A stretch of DNA of 51,427 nt, taken from the NCBI GenBank assembly GCA_031272245.1, contig JAISUE010000054.1, positions 1 to 51,427 on the forward strand, given 5' to 3'. This document shows positions 1 through 9,663 of the stretch, piece after piece. The stretch comes from Bacteroidales bacterium (GTDB lineage Bacteria > Bacteroidota > Bacteroidia > Bacteroidales > P3). The translations under genes and the position numbers were made by a program. Within the stretch, counting starts at the first letter, position 1. Each line of letters begins with the position of its first letter. Below the pieces are notes generated by a model, which worked only from the letters and a program-made list of their open reading frames with translations, was not told where the DNA came from and made no database searches.

Positions 1-108
1 AGTACTTTCACAAATTATCTTCCAAATATGACAGTGAATATTCAAACAGATAATCTGTATGAACTTACGGTTCAATCAAATGAGTCAATAATTATTCCAA
101 ATATTTAA
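1..108 (+). CDS. C-terminal fragment of a CDS cut by the window edge (…STFTNYLPNMTVNIQTDNLYELTVQSNESIIIPNI*)
   Basis: Open frame from base 1 to TAA at 106-108; too short to assign a family. Confidence 0.45.
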   Translation, partial: STFTNYLPNMTVNIQTDNLYELTVQSNESIIIPNI

Positions 109-176
109 GTGAAACATACCAGTATATTGGTGTGAAGAATGCAAAAACATAAAATATGGTTATTATATATAATTTT

Positions 177-1886
177 TTAATTTAATATCAGTTTGGTATC
201 TTTTGGATAGCGGACATTATAAACAAATTTTATTGTTTTGCTTTGTCCCGCCTCTATAGTTAAATCCCAAGTAAGTTTGCCGCTTTTTGTGTCATATTCA
301 GCCAAAGCCGTATCTATCGCCGTTACTTTGATGTCTTTATCTTGCGAAAGTGGAATCTGGTCTTGCAAATTAAGAGATACGGGATATTGATTGCCGTTGC
401 GGACGATTAAAGTAACTTCTACGTTATTTTCCAGCATGGAAGAAAGAATGTTAGTTTTCTCTGGTTTAGTGCGAACGATTTTGCGGTCGGTTGTAACTCT
501 CTTGTCTTGTCCTGTTTCTATGGAAAGAGTGTCATCTGTAAGATTTTGTGTTAAATATCCATTGTTTATATATCTATTATCAAGGTAAATACGGCAAGGA
601 GCGTCCATTAACTCAAGTTCTTCCCACGAAGCAATGCGAGCAGAAAGAAAAACTGTTTTGGAAAGTTTAGGTATGGCAAAATGTTTATAAGTTGCATTTT
701 TGGCTTTTGTTTCCAAAGGAATGGTTTTTTGCCGTTCGCCCGACAAAATAGTGTGCTTCGTACCAACTGTATATTCTTTTCCAAGCATTGTTGTTTCGGT
801 TTGAGTGAGTTGAGTGTAAGCTTGAACGGCGTTAATAGGAGATGCATCGGTTGAAACGGCTTTTTCTGCACTTGAAACAGCATTGTATAAATCCATACTT
901 TCTTCCTCTTTAACTCCTCTTGTCTGTTTCAAAACAATGGGTTGCAGACTGTGAAGATAATAAGGATAGAGTGTTCCGAGATTTTCGCCCGTCAAACTTT
1001 CGGTTGAAAACACCAAAGTTATGTCTTTCCAGTCTTCACCTGTGTTTTGTGTAACTTGAGCCTTGAGAACGAACTTTGCAGGGACTTTTGGGTCAGAAAA
1101 TTTCACGTCATAAATAGGTTGCCACACCACATTACCAACATGATAGTTGTAATAAAGAGTTATTTCCGTCGCTTTCTCGCTGTAAATGTTCATTGTTATG
1201 ATATATTGATTGCGAATCATGACGTTATCCTCTGTTTCATCTTGAATAATCAGGTTTAATTCCGTTTGAATTGCCGTTATTTGTTCCTGACGTTTTGCAA
1301 GAGTGCGGTTTTCCCTTTGAATACTCTCATTCAACTCCGTCATTTTCTGATGAAAATAGGTTATTGCGTCCTTAATTTTGCCAACTGTATCAACAGACTG
1401 CGAATTTGATATAGATTTCATGTTTTTTAATGCTGTTTGCTCGGTTTGCATCACTGCAATGAGGTTCTTTGTTGCTGTCTGTTGGTAATTTATTGCATCA
1501 AGGCTGTCTCTCAATAATTTTATTCGGCGTTTTGTGTCTTGAGAAAACTTGCTTTCATCCGCTTTATTTTGCACATATCGCAGCGAAGGTGTAAAATCCG
1601 TTACCATAACTTGCTCATCTGTTTGAAATTGTAGAGAATTGGCAATCATAAACTCCGAATTACCAACGAGAATTACCTCATTATTTCCCGTTTTGAGCGT
1701 TATCTTTGCCTCTTTTTCAATCAAAGCTTGATGAGGAAAAATTGTAATTTTTTCTATTTTGCCTGTTATTTCTTTTGATACATTGCTTGTTTTTGAATTA
1801 TTTTGCAATTGAGCAAAACTACTGACAGAAACAAATGAAAATATAGCAATGCCTGCCAATATTTTAACTTTAAATTTTGTATTCAT
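177..1886 (-). CDS. MuiA-family (mucoidy inhibitor A, DUF4139/DUF4140) exported protein
   Basis: 569-aa ORF with signal peptide; N-terminal 'VTIFPHQALIEKEAKITLKTGNNEVIL' and C-terminal DUF4139-like beta region ('YHVGNVVWQPIYDVKF', 'NTGEDWKDITLVFST'). Confidence 0.85.
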   Translation of the reverse strand: MNTKFKVKILAGIAIFSFVSVSSFAQLQNNSKTSNVSKEITGKIEKITIFPHQALIEKEAKITLKTGNNEVILVGNSEFMIANSLQFQTDEQVMVTDFTPSLRYVQNKADESKFSQDTKRRIKLLRDSLDAINYQQTATKNLIAVMQTEQTALKNMKSISNSQSVDTVGKIKDAITYFHQKMTELNESIQRENRTLAKRQEQITAIQTELNLIIQDETEDNVMIRNQYIITMNIYSEKATEITLYYNYHVGNVVWQPIYDVKFSDPKVPAKFVLKAQVTQNTGEDWKDITLVFSTESLTGENLGTLYPYYLHSLQPIVLKQTRGVKEEESMDLYNAVSSAEKAVSTDASPINAVQAYTQLTQTETTMLGKEYTVGTKHTILSGERQKTIPLETKAKNATYKHFAIPKLSKTVFLSARIASWEELELMDAPCRIYLDNRYINNGYLTQNLTDDTLSIETGQDKRVTTDRKIVRTKPEKTNILSSMLENNVEVTLIVRNGNQYPVSLNLQDQIPLSQDKDIKVTAIDTALAEYDTKSGKLTWDLTIEAGQSKTIKFVYNVRYPKDTKLILN

Positions 1887-1949
1887 TTATAATTATATAT
1901 TTGATATTAAAAACAAAATTAATATTTTTTCTAATATCATGATAAAAAA

Positions 1950-1979
1950 ACGGGGTGAAACATATAATATTCTCCCCGT
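1950..1979 (-). terminator. Rho-independent terminator reading on the minus strand
   Basis: Minus strand: ACGGGG-AGAATATTATATGTTTCA-CCCCGT followed by TTTTTTATC. Confidence 0.6.
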
Positions 1980-2320
1980 CAAGTAATGGTTTTAATAATA
2001 GTTGTTACTTATATTTAACATATAGGTAATATTTTAAGATTGTTTATGTTTGACTTTTACCCATAAAAAACATAATAAATCGTTACACGTAAAATCATTT
2101 GTTGTTAATTTATTAAATTTCTTTTTTCAATAATTTATTATTATTTAGAAGACTATAAACAATAAACCACTCCAAAGTTGTAAGTAAACTTACTTTTTCT
2201 TCATTGCAATGTGACAAAATGACAGATTAATTTAACAAATTTAATATGTTTTTTGCGACAAATAAAGAAACTTTTGGGTGGTTTGGAATAATGATACACT
2301 GCATAAGCAGTAAAATATAA

Positions 2321-2397
2321 ATCTAAAAAAGAGAGCGAGGCGGATTTTTGACATTATGAAGTTTGTTAATTTAATTATTATAAACAACCCCGCTCTT
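2321..2397 (-). terminator. Possible large-loop terminator/structured RNA element, minus strand
   Basis: Minus strand AGAGCGGGG (2396-2388) pairs with CCTCGCTCT (2340-2332), including one G-U pair, then CTTTTTTAG. The plus-strand version has an A/C mismatch, so pairing favours the minus transcript. Confidence 0.4.
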
Positions 2398-2681
2398 AAA
2401 TATTTTAAGTTTTTTTTCTTAAACTTAAATTTTTATTTTAGTTTTACGTTTTTTCAACGTATGAAACAGAACTTTTGCCATCTGTTTTTTAGTCATCTAT
2501 ATAAATATACTTAAAGATTTGGATACTATACAGGTAATATAGATTTTTAATCAATTAAGTCAAATATTAATTTATTTTTATTTCTGTTATACTTTTTTAT
2601 TTTTTCTTTTATAACTTATTTTACTGTTAATAACTTTAATTTTTATTCTTTTTATGTATACTTTGACTTAACTTTCAAATG

Positions 2682-2711
2682 CAAAAGTACAATAAATTTT
2701 TTATAAACAAT
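2682..2711 (-). promoter_or_regulatory. Bacteroidota-type promoter pointing left into an ORF-poor region
   Basis: Minus strand ATTG-N18-TACTTTTG-C, matching TTTG-N~19-TAnnTTTG. Confidence 0.55.
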
Positions 2712-3222
2712 ACTTTTTCAAAAAAAATTTTCTATTTTCCCTATAATAGACTGTATTTCAAAGAGAAAAAATTATTTTTTTCTCTTATTTCAGTTAAAAA
2801 GAATTACAGAAAATTTGATTTTCTAATTAAAAAATAAGATTATTATGTATGAAAAATTATGACTTTCTATTCTAAAAAGTTTATAAGAACTATGTTTTAA
2901 GTATTTTATTTTTGTCATTTATGTTATTTTCAACAATTATTTGATTTTTATAAAGATTTATCACAATATCATACTGTAAAATCAGCGATTTTTGTCAAAA
3001 AAATCAAAGTTTTATAACGTATATAATAACAATGTGTTATAACTTATTTTAATACTCATTTCAATGTAAATAACAAACATATATTGTTGCAGATATATTC
3101 TTTGTTATTATTTTAGAATAGGTGCAATAAGTAAGTATTTTTAGTATATAGGACGAAAAGTGTTGTTTTTTCTTTTTATTATTTTTGCAAATTCAAAAGA
3201 AATAAAATATATATTCTATATT

Positions 3223-4998
3223 ATGATAGATATTATGCTTCAAAATTCTATAGTTCAAGCCTTAAAAAATCTTTATGGTATTGATATTAACACAAAAAAT
3301 ATAATATTAACACCAACAAAAAAAGAATTTGAAGGTGATTTTACTTTAGTTGTTTTTCCTTTTGTGAAACAGGCTCGAAAAAAACCTGAGGTTTTAGCAA
3401 ATGGAATTGGGGAATATGTTGTAAACGATTGTACATATATTGCTGACTTTAATGTAATAAAAGGTTTTCTTAATTTTTCTATTGATCAGTCTTACTGGCT
3501 TAATTTTATAATAGAAAACTATAGTAATCCAAATTTTGGATATAAGCCGGCAAAAAACGAGAAACCTGTGGTTGTAGAATTCTCTTCTCCAAATACTAAT
3601 AAACCTTTACATCTTGGACATATTCGTAATAATTTACTTGGATGGTCTGTTTCCGAAATACTTAAAGCAAATGGTTATGCGGTGAAAAAAGTAAATTTAG
3701 TTAACGATAGAGGGATTCATATTTGTAAATCAATGATTGCATGGCAGAAATTCGGGCATGGAGAAACTCCACAATCAAGCAATATGAAAGGGGATCATTT
3801 AGTTGGGAAGTATTATGTTGTGTTTGATAAGGAATATAAGGCTGAAATAGAAGCTCTTAAATCAAAAGGAATGAGTGAGGATGAGGCAAAACAAAATGCA
3901 TCTTTAATGCTTCAGGCACAAGAAATGTTAAGAAAATGGGAAGCAAAAGATGAAGAAATTATGTCGTTATGGAAAAAAATGAATGGGTGGGTTTATGAAG
4001 GTTTTGAGGAAACATACAAAAATTTAGGGATAGATTTTGATAAAATATATTATGAAAGCAACACCTATCTTTTAGGTAAGGAACTTGTAAATGAGGGTTT
4101 GAAAAAGGGGGTGTTTTATCGTAGAGAAGATGGTTCCGTTTGGATAGATTTGACAGATGAAGGACTTGATGAAAAACTTCTTTTACGCAAAGACGGAACA
4201 TCGGTTTATATGACTCAAGATTTGGGAACAGCTTGTTTACGACATAAAGATTTTGATTCTGATAGACTTATTTATGTTGTTGGTAACGAACAAAACTATC
4301 ATTTTTCAGTATTAAAGTTAGTTTTACAGAAATTAGGTTTTGAATGGGCAGATAATCTTTATCATTTATCTTATGGAATGGTGGAATTGCCCACAGGAAA
4401 AATGAAATCACGTGAAGGAACTATTGTAGATGCTGACGATTTGATAGCATCTATGATAGAAATAGCAAAAGAACAAACTCAATCTCACGGAAAAACAGAC
4501 GAATTTACAGAAGAGGAGGCGAATAAACTATACAAACAATTAGCACTCGGAGCATTAAAATACTTTATTTTGAAAGTAGATCCTGTTAAAAATATGCTTT
4601 TTAATCCTCAAGAGTCAATAGATTTTAATGGTAATACGGGAACATTCATACAATATACATTTGCACGAATTAATTCTATATTGAAAAAAGCAACAATTAT
4701 CACAGATTGCGAAAAAGAGTTAATAACATTTAATATCAAGGAATTGGCTCTGATAAAAATTTTATATGCTTTTCCATCTGTGATTGAACAAGCCGCAACA
4801 AATTATTCTCCTGCGGTAATTGCAAATTATGCCTATGATTTAGCTAAAGTTTTTAATGCTTTTTACCAAGATACGCCTATATTAAAGGAGAATAATAAAA
4901 TAATGCGACTTATACGACTGCAATTAACAGAGTTTTCAGGAAGAACTATTAAAACAGCAATGCACCTTTTAGGAATAGATGTACCACAAAAGATGTAA
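3223..4998 (+). CDS. argS: Arginyl-tRNA synthetase
   Basis: Class I HIGH-type motif 'VVEFSSPNTNKPLHLGHIRNNLLG', 'VNDRGIHICKSM', C-terminal DALR-type domain. ORF track start 3160 (TTG) looks over-extended; ATG at 3223 or 3235 is more likely. Confidence 0.96.
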   Translation: MIDIMLQNSIVQALKNLYGIDINTKNIILTPTKKEFEGDFTLVVFPFVKQARKKPEVLANGIGEYVVNDCTYIADFNVIKGFLNFSIDQSYWLNFIIENYSNPNFGYKPAKNEKPVVVEFSSPNTNKPLHLGHIRNNLLGWSVSEILKANGYAVKKVNLVNDRGIHICKSMIAWQKFGHGETPQSSNMKGDHLVGKYYVVFDKEYKAEIEALKSKGMSEDEAKQNASLMLQAQEMLRKWEAKDEEIMSLWKKMNGWVYEGFEETYKNLGIDFDKIYYESNTYLLGKELVNEGLKKGVFYRREDGSVWIDLTDEGLDEKLLLRKDGTSVYMTQDLGTACLRHKDFDSDRLIYVVGNEQNYHFSVLKLVLQKLGFEWADNLYHLSYGMVELPTGKMKSREGTIVDADDLIASMIEIAKEQTQSHGKTDEFTEEEANKLYKQLALGALKYFILKVDPVKNMLFNPQESIDFNGNTGTFIQYTFARINSILKKATIITDCEKELITFNIKELALIKILYAFPSVIEQAATNYSPAVIANYAYDLAKVFNAFYQDTPILKENNKIMRLIRLQLTEFSGRTIKTAMHLLGIDVPQKM

Positions 4999-5015
4999 TT
5001 ATAAATAAAAGAAGT

Positions 5016-5459
5016 ATGATTATAAGAATAACAAAAGAATTTACATTTGAAGCTTCGCACGCTTTGGATAATTATGATGGATTGTGCAAAAATATTCACG
5101 GACATTCATATAAACTTTTAGTTACACTCAAAGGAGAACCTGTTTATGATGAAAATTCTCCGAAATTAGGTATGATTATGGACTTTGCTGATTTAAAAAA
5201 AATAGTTAAACAGGAAATACTTGATAGTTTTGATCACGCTATTGTTCTAAAAAATGATAGTCGTTTTATCAATATTAAAGACACAAAAATAGTTTTTGTT
5301 CCATATCAACCTACATGTGAAAATATGTTGAGTGATTTTGTGAAAAGAATTTCTACACGTTTGCCAAAAAACATAATTCTTTCTAACATAAAATTGTATG
5401 AAACAGCTACTTCATGTGCAGAATGGAGATTGGAAGACAATTTTAATGTTGATTATTAA
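5016..5459 (+). CDS. queD: 6-carboxytetrahydropterin synthase (QueD/PTPS family)
   Basis: 'FEASHAL…CKNIHGHSYKLLVTL', 'DFADLKKIVK', 'PTCENMLSDF', 'LYETATSCAEW'. Confidence 0.92.
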   Translation: MIIRITKEFTFEASHALDNYDGLCKNIHGHSYKLLVTLKGEPVYDENSPKLGMIMDFADLKKIVKQEILDSFDHAIVLKNDSRFINIKDTKIVFVPYQPTCENMLSDFVKRISTRLPKNIILSNIKLYETATSCAEWRLEDNFNVDY

Positions 5460-5489
5460 AATAATTATTTTATACTTAAACAAGCATTT

Positions 5490-5819
5490 ATGTTTACGCG
5501 AAAAACAAAATATATAATCATAACAACAACTTATCCAAACAATGAAGCCGGATTAGATTTTTTAGTTAATTCATTGGTAAATGAAAAGCTTGCTGCTTGT
5601 GTACAAGTATTTCCTGTAAAAAGTATCTATACATGGAAAGATAAAAAAGAAGAAACAGAGGAGTTACTTTTAGTTATTAAGACAAAAAAAATTCTATATA
5701 AAAAAATAGAAGAAAAAATTAAAATTATTCATCCTTATGAAATTCCGCAAATAATAACTATTCCTATCAATAAAGGTTATGATGCTTACCTTAAATGGAT
5801 AGAAAAAAACACTCTTTAA
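5490..5819 (+). CDS. cutA: Divalent-cation tolerance protein CutA
   Basis: 'TTTYPNNEAG…LVNEKLAACVQVFPVKSIYTWK', 'IHPYEIPQIITIPI', 'YLKWIEKNT'. Confidence 0.92.
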   Translation: MFTRKTKYIIITTTYPNNEAGLDFLVNSLVNEKLAACVQVFPVKSIYTWKDKKEETEELLLVIKTKKILYKKIEEKIKIIHPYEIPQIITIPINKGYDAYLKWIEKNTL

Positions 5820-5881
5820 AGTGTCAATTAAAATAATGGTTATGCTAACTATAATGGATGTACGAACTAATCCTGCATAAT

Positions 5882-5905
5882 TTTTTATCATATTTTTGAT
5901 AAAAA
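5882..5905. terminator. Hairpin terminator after cutA
   Basis: TTTTTATCA-TATTTT-TGATAAAAA inverted repeat. Confidence 0.5.
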
Positions 5906-6130
5906 CCATTTAAAACTAATCCATTATATTTACATATTAAGGTTAATTAATAAAAAAACAGGGATATTATAATCAAAAACAATAAATTTTCAGAATAAAA
6001 TAAAGATATTTTATTCCAAAGTGAAAATATTTTACAGGCAATTTATGTTTGACTAATGGTTATATACAGATTTTGTTGTTATATAATTAAAGTAATTATC
6101 AACAATGAACAACAGGCAGAGTAAAGGTGT

Positions 6131-7150
6131 CTAAATTATTCCTTCCCTTATTAAATCGTGAAGATGAATAACACCTTTGTAATTATGATTTTCGTCTGTT
6201 ACAAGTAATTGTGTTATGCTGTTTTGCCGCATAAGAGTTAAAGCATTAGCAGCAAATTCTGTCTCCATAATGGTTTTTGGCGTTGTAGTCATAATGTCTT
6301 TGGCTGTTAAAGATGTTAAAGAAATTAAAGAATGTAAGGAATTAGTGTTTATTTTCATATTTTCATTAAAATCTTTAGATAACATTCTCCGTAAATCACC
6401 ATCGGTTACAATACCTAATATTTTGTTATCCGATGAAATAACAGCAGTACATCCTAATCGTTTGGAACTTATTTCAAGAATTGTTTGCGCAAGTAAGGTG
6501 TCTGGTGCGACAAACGGTCGTTCATTATTTGGATATAAATCACTTACTTTCAAATAAAGCCGTTTTCCTAATGAACCTCCGGGATGATATTTGGCAAAAT
6601 CTTTACTTGTAAAACCACGCATAGCCAAAAGAGCCATTGCAATAGCATCACCCATTACTAATTGAGCAGTTGTACTGCTCGTTGGCGCGAGATTATTTGG
6701 GCATGCTTCACGTTCTACATAACAATTCAAAATATAATCAGCTTCTTTCGCTAAAAAACTTTTTGGATTACCTACAAGAGCTATTAAAATATTGCCAGCG
6801 TGTTTAATTAGTGGAGCAAGGACTTTTATTTCCGGCGTATTTCCGCTTTTGGATATACATATTATTATGTCGTTTTGCTGAATCATACCCAAATCTCCAT
6901 GAACAGCATCTGCTGCGTGCATAAAAATAGATGGTGTTCCTGTGGAATTGAGAGTAGAAACAATTTTTGTTGCAATATTTGCACTTTTTCCTATTCCTGT
7001 TATTACGACTCTGCCATTGTTTTCAAAAATAATACGTACAATTTTTGCAAATTCTTCATTGATATAACTTGTAAGATTTTCAATGCTTTGCACTTCTTCG
7101 CGAATAGTTTTTTTTGCAATTTTAATTATTTCTTCGTTTGTATTTACCAT
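6131..7150 (-). CDS. kdsD: KpsF/GutQ-type arabinose-5-phosphate isomerase (SIS + CBS domains)
   Basis: 'GIGKSANIATKIVSTLNSTGTPSIFMHAADAVHGDLGMI', 'CISKSGNTPEI', 'KYHPGGSLGKRL', CBS pair at C-terminus. Confidence 0.93.
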   Translation of the reverse strand: MVNTNEEIIKIAKKTIREEVQSIENLTSYINEEFAKIVRIIFENNGRVVITGIGKSANIATKIVSTLNSTGTPSIFMHAADAVHGDLGMIQQNDIIICISKSGNTPEIKVLAPLIKHAGNILIALVGNPKSFLAKEADYILNCYVEREACPNNLAPTSSTTAQLVMGDAIAMALLAMRGFTSKDFAKYHPGGSLGKRLYLKVSDLYPNNERPFVAPDTLLAQTILEISSKRLGCTAVISSDNKILGIVTDGDLRRMLSKDFNENMKINTNSLHSLISLTSLTAKDIMTTTPKTIMETEFAANALTLMRQNSITQLLVTDENHNYKGVIHLHDLIREGII

Positions 7151-7234
7151 ATTATCAAAATTTTTTATACTTTTGTACTTTGTTTAACTTTAAACACTGA
7201 TAAAAGTAATATAGAAAAACAAAATTTTATTTTG

Positions 7235-7242
7235 CAAAGATA
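7235..7242 (-). promoter_or_regulatory. -7 element (TATCTTTG) upstream of kdsD
   Basis: Minus-strand TATCTTTGC about 85 bp upstream of the start codon. Confidence 0.45.
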
Positions 7243-7260
7243 AACAATATATGTTATAAA

Positions 7261-9501
7261 ATGAGTAAAAGAGAACTTAAAACCGACGGGAAAGATATTT
7301 TTGTTGAATTAAAACGGATTTTTGGTTTTGAAAAATTCAAAGGTAATCAAGAAATAGTTATACGTAGCTTATTGGCTGGAAATGATACCTTTGTTATAAT
7401 GCCAACAGGAGGTGGAAAAAGTCTTTGTTATCAGTTACCTGCTTTGATAAGTGAGGGAACGGCAATAGTAGTTTCTCCATTAATATCTCTTATGAAGAAC
7501 CAAGTTGATGCTATAAGAAATTTTGGTGCTGTTCATGGTGTTGCTCATTTTTTGAATTCGTCTCTTTCAAAACTTGAAATTCAACAAGTGAAAGATGATA
7601 TGCTTGCAGGTGTAACTAAACTGCTTTATGTTGCTCCGGAAAGTTTGGTAAAAGAAGAAAATGCAGAATTTCTTTCTTTTATCAATATAAGTTTTTATGC
7701 TATAGATGAGGCACATTGTATTTCTGAATGGGGACATGATTTTAGACCGGAATATAGAAAATTAAGAGAAATTATAAATGCTATAGAATATCGGCGTGCT
7801 AATCCTTATGTATGCCCTATACTTGCGCTTACGGCAACAGCTACTCCTAAAGTACAGCAAGATATTATAAGGAATCTTCAAATGGAAAATGCTCAAATCT
7901 TTATTTCTTCTTTTAATAGACCTAACCTTTATTATGAAGTACGTCCAAAGCCAAAAGATACAATGGCTGTCAATAAAGAAATTATAAAATTTATAAAAAA
8001 GAATCCTAACAAATCGGGTATAATTTACTGTTTAAGTCGTAAAAAGGTAGAAGAAGTAGCAGAAACTTTGGTGCTGAATGGGATAAAAGCACTTCCATAT
8101 CATGCAGGTCTTGACTCTGTAACCCGTGCAGAAAATCAGGATAAATTTATAATGGAAGAAATAAATGTAATAGTTGCTACTATTGCATTTGGAATGGGTA
8201 TAGATAAACCTGATGTGCGATTTGTTATTCATTATGATATGCCTAAAAGCCTTGAAGGTTACTATCAAGAAACAGGACGAGCAGGGCGAGATGATGGTGA
8301 AGGTAAATGTATTGCATTTTATTCTGAAAAAGATATTGTCAAACTTGAAAAGTTTTTAATTGATAAATCAGTATCTGAACGGGAAGTAGCAATGGAACTT
8401 ATGAATGAAACCATTTCTTATGCAGAAAGTTCTGTATGTAGAAGAGCTAACATATTAAGGTATTTTGGAGAAGAATTTCATGAGGAAAATTGTGGTGCGT
8501 GTGATAATTGTTTAAATCCTAAAACAAAAGTTGAAGCCAGTCAAGATATAAAACTTGTTATTGAAACAATTCTTGCTGTCAAAGAAATGTTTAAGGGTGA
8601 TCATATTGTAAATATCATTATAGGAATAAATAATACTCAGATTAAAAATTGTAAACATCATAAACTTGAGCAGTTTGGAGCAGGAGGAGATAAAAACGTT
8701 AATTGGTGGAAGGCTGTAATTCGTCAATGTATTATTGAGGGTTTTATACATAAAGTTATTGAATCTTACGGAACTTTGAGCGTTATGGAAAGAGGTCGCA
8801 AATATCTTGAACAATCATATCCTATACTCGTACCGGAAGATCATAATTACGAAGAAGAAGAAGATGATGATGATATAACCATTGCTCATCAGGCGAAAGA
8901 TTCAGCAGTTGATAATGTGTTGTTTTCTATACTGAAAGATATTAGAAAAAGTATTGCAACAAAAGAAAATTTGCCTCCTTATGTCATTTTTGAAGATCGT
9001 TCACTTGAAGATATGACTATTCAGTACCCTATCAATGAAGATGAAATGAAAACAATTATAGGTGTTGGCATTGCAAAGGCTCAAAAATATGGTGTACCGT
9101 TTATGAATGCAATAAAACAATACGTTGAAGATAATGAAATTGAACGTCCCGCTGATATGCTTGTTCGTTCTATACCAAATAAATCTACTAATAAGGTGTA
9201 CATCATTAAAAGTATAGATAAAAAACTTCCATTAGACTTGATAGCACAAGGTAAAAATCTTGATTTGAATGAATTACTTACGGAAATAGAAAGCATAGTT
9301 TCTTCTGGCACGAAAATAGATATAAGTTATTACACAGATGAAAACGTTTTACCAGAACATAGGGAGGAAATTTTAGATGTATTAAGAGAGCTTCAAACGG
9401 ATAATATAGAAGAAGTTATGGAAAATCTTAGTGATGATAATTATGAAGAAGAAGAAATTAGATTGATGAGAATAGTTTTTTTAAATAAATACGGATACTA
9501 A
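7261..9501 (+). CDS. recQ: ATP-dependent DNA helicase RecQ
   Basis: 'PTGGGKSLCYQLPA', 'AIDEAHCISEWGHDFRPEYR', 'LALTATATPKV', 'YYQETGRAGRDDGEG', zinc-binding Cys cluster 'CGACDNC', acidic C-terminal extension. Confidence 0.97.
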   Translation: MSKRELKTDGKDIFVELKRIFGFEKFKGNQEIVIRSLLAGNDTFVIMPTGGGKSLCYQLPALISEGTAIVVSPLISLMKNQVDAIRNFGAVHGVAHFLNSSLSKLEIQQVKDDMLAGVTKLLYVAPESLVKEENAEFLSFINISFYAIDEAHCISEWGHDFRPEYRKLREIINAIEYRRANPYVCPILALTATATPKVQQDIIRNLQMENAQIFISSFNRPNLYYEVRPKPKDTMAVNKEIIKFIKKNPNKSGIIYCLSRKKVEEVAETLVLNGIKALPYHAGLDSVTRAENQDKFIMEEINVIVATIAFGMGIDKPDVRFVIHYDMPKSLEGYYQETGRAGRDDGEGKCIAFYSEKDIVKLEKFLIDKSVSEREVAMELMNETISYAESSVCRRANILRYFGEEFHEENCGACDNCLNPKTKVEASQDIKLVIETILAVKEMFKGDHIVNIIIGINNTQIKNCKHHKLEQFGAGGDKNVNWWKAVIRQCIIEGFIHKVIESYGTLSVMERGRKYLEQSYPILVPEDHNYEEEEDDDDITIAHQAKDSAVDNVLFSILKDIRKSIATKENLPPYVIFEDRSLEDMTIQYPINEDEMKTIIGVGIAKAQKYGVPFMNAIKQYVEDNEIERPADMLVRSIPNKSTNKVYIIKSIDKKLPLDLIAQGKNLDLNELLTEIESIVSSGTKIDISYYTDENVLPEHREEILDVLRELQTDNIEEVMENLSDDNYEEEEIRLMRIVFLNKYGY

Positions 9502-9502
9502 T

Positions 9503-9652
9503 ATGTTGTTGAATAAAATAATGTCAAAAAATAAAAATAATTATATTGAACTTTTGGATATATATTCAAAAGTTTTGAGAAAATATGCTGATATGTATAT
9601 CAATAGATTAAATAAAATAATAACAAATAATATAATATTTATTAACCATTAA
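9503..9652 (+). CDS. Possible small ORF (49 aa), MLLNKIMSKNKNNYIELLDIYSKVLRKYADMYINRLNKIITNNIIFINH
   Basis: ATG overlapping the recQ stop region, open to TAA at 9650-9652; absent from the ORF track because of length; no recognised family. Confidence 0.25.
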   Translation: MLLNKIMSKNKNNYIELLDIYSKVLRKYADMYINRLNKIITNNIIFINH

Positions 9653-9663
9653 AACCAAAGATT

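Noticed and set aside
608-883. Antisense/alternative-frame ORFs inside the MuiA gene (391-588 +, 608-883 -, 1047-1259 +)
   Set aside because: Overlap a well-supported CDS and lack recognisable protein features
2241-2354. 37-aa minus-strand ORF MSKIRLALFFRFIFYCLCSVSLFQTTQKFLYLSQKTY
   Set aside because: Its start lies inside the putative terminator/structured element and composition looks like chance; no support
3011-3050. Inverted repeat TTATAAC…GTTATAA upstream of argS
   Set aside because: Only a 7-bp AT-rich stem, expected by chance in this composition
5694-5909. 71-aa minus ORF overlapping cutA
   Set aside because: Shadow ORF over cutA and its terminator, with F/I/N-rich low-complexity translation
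6216-7243. Plus-strand ORFs opposite kdsD (6216-6557, 6875-7243)
   Set aside because: Antisense to a conserved SIS/CBS gene; no family features
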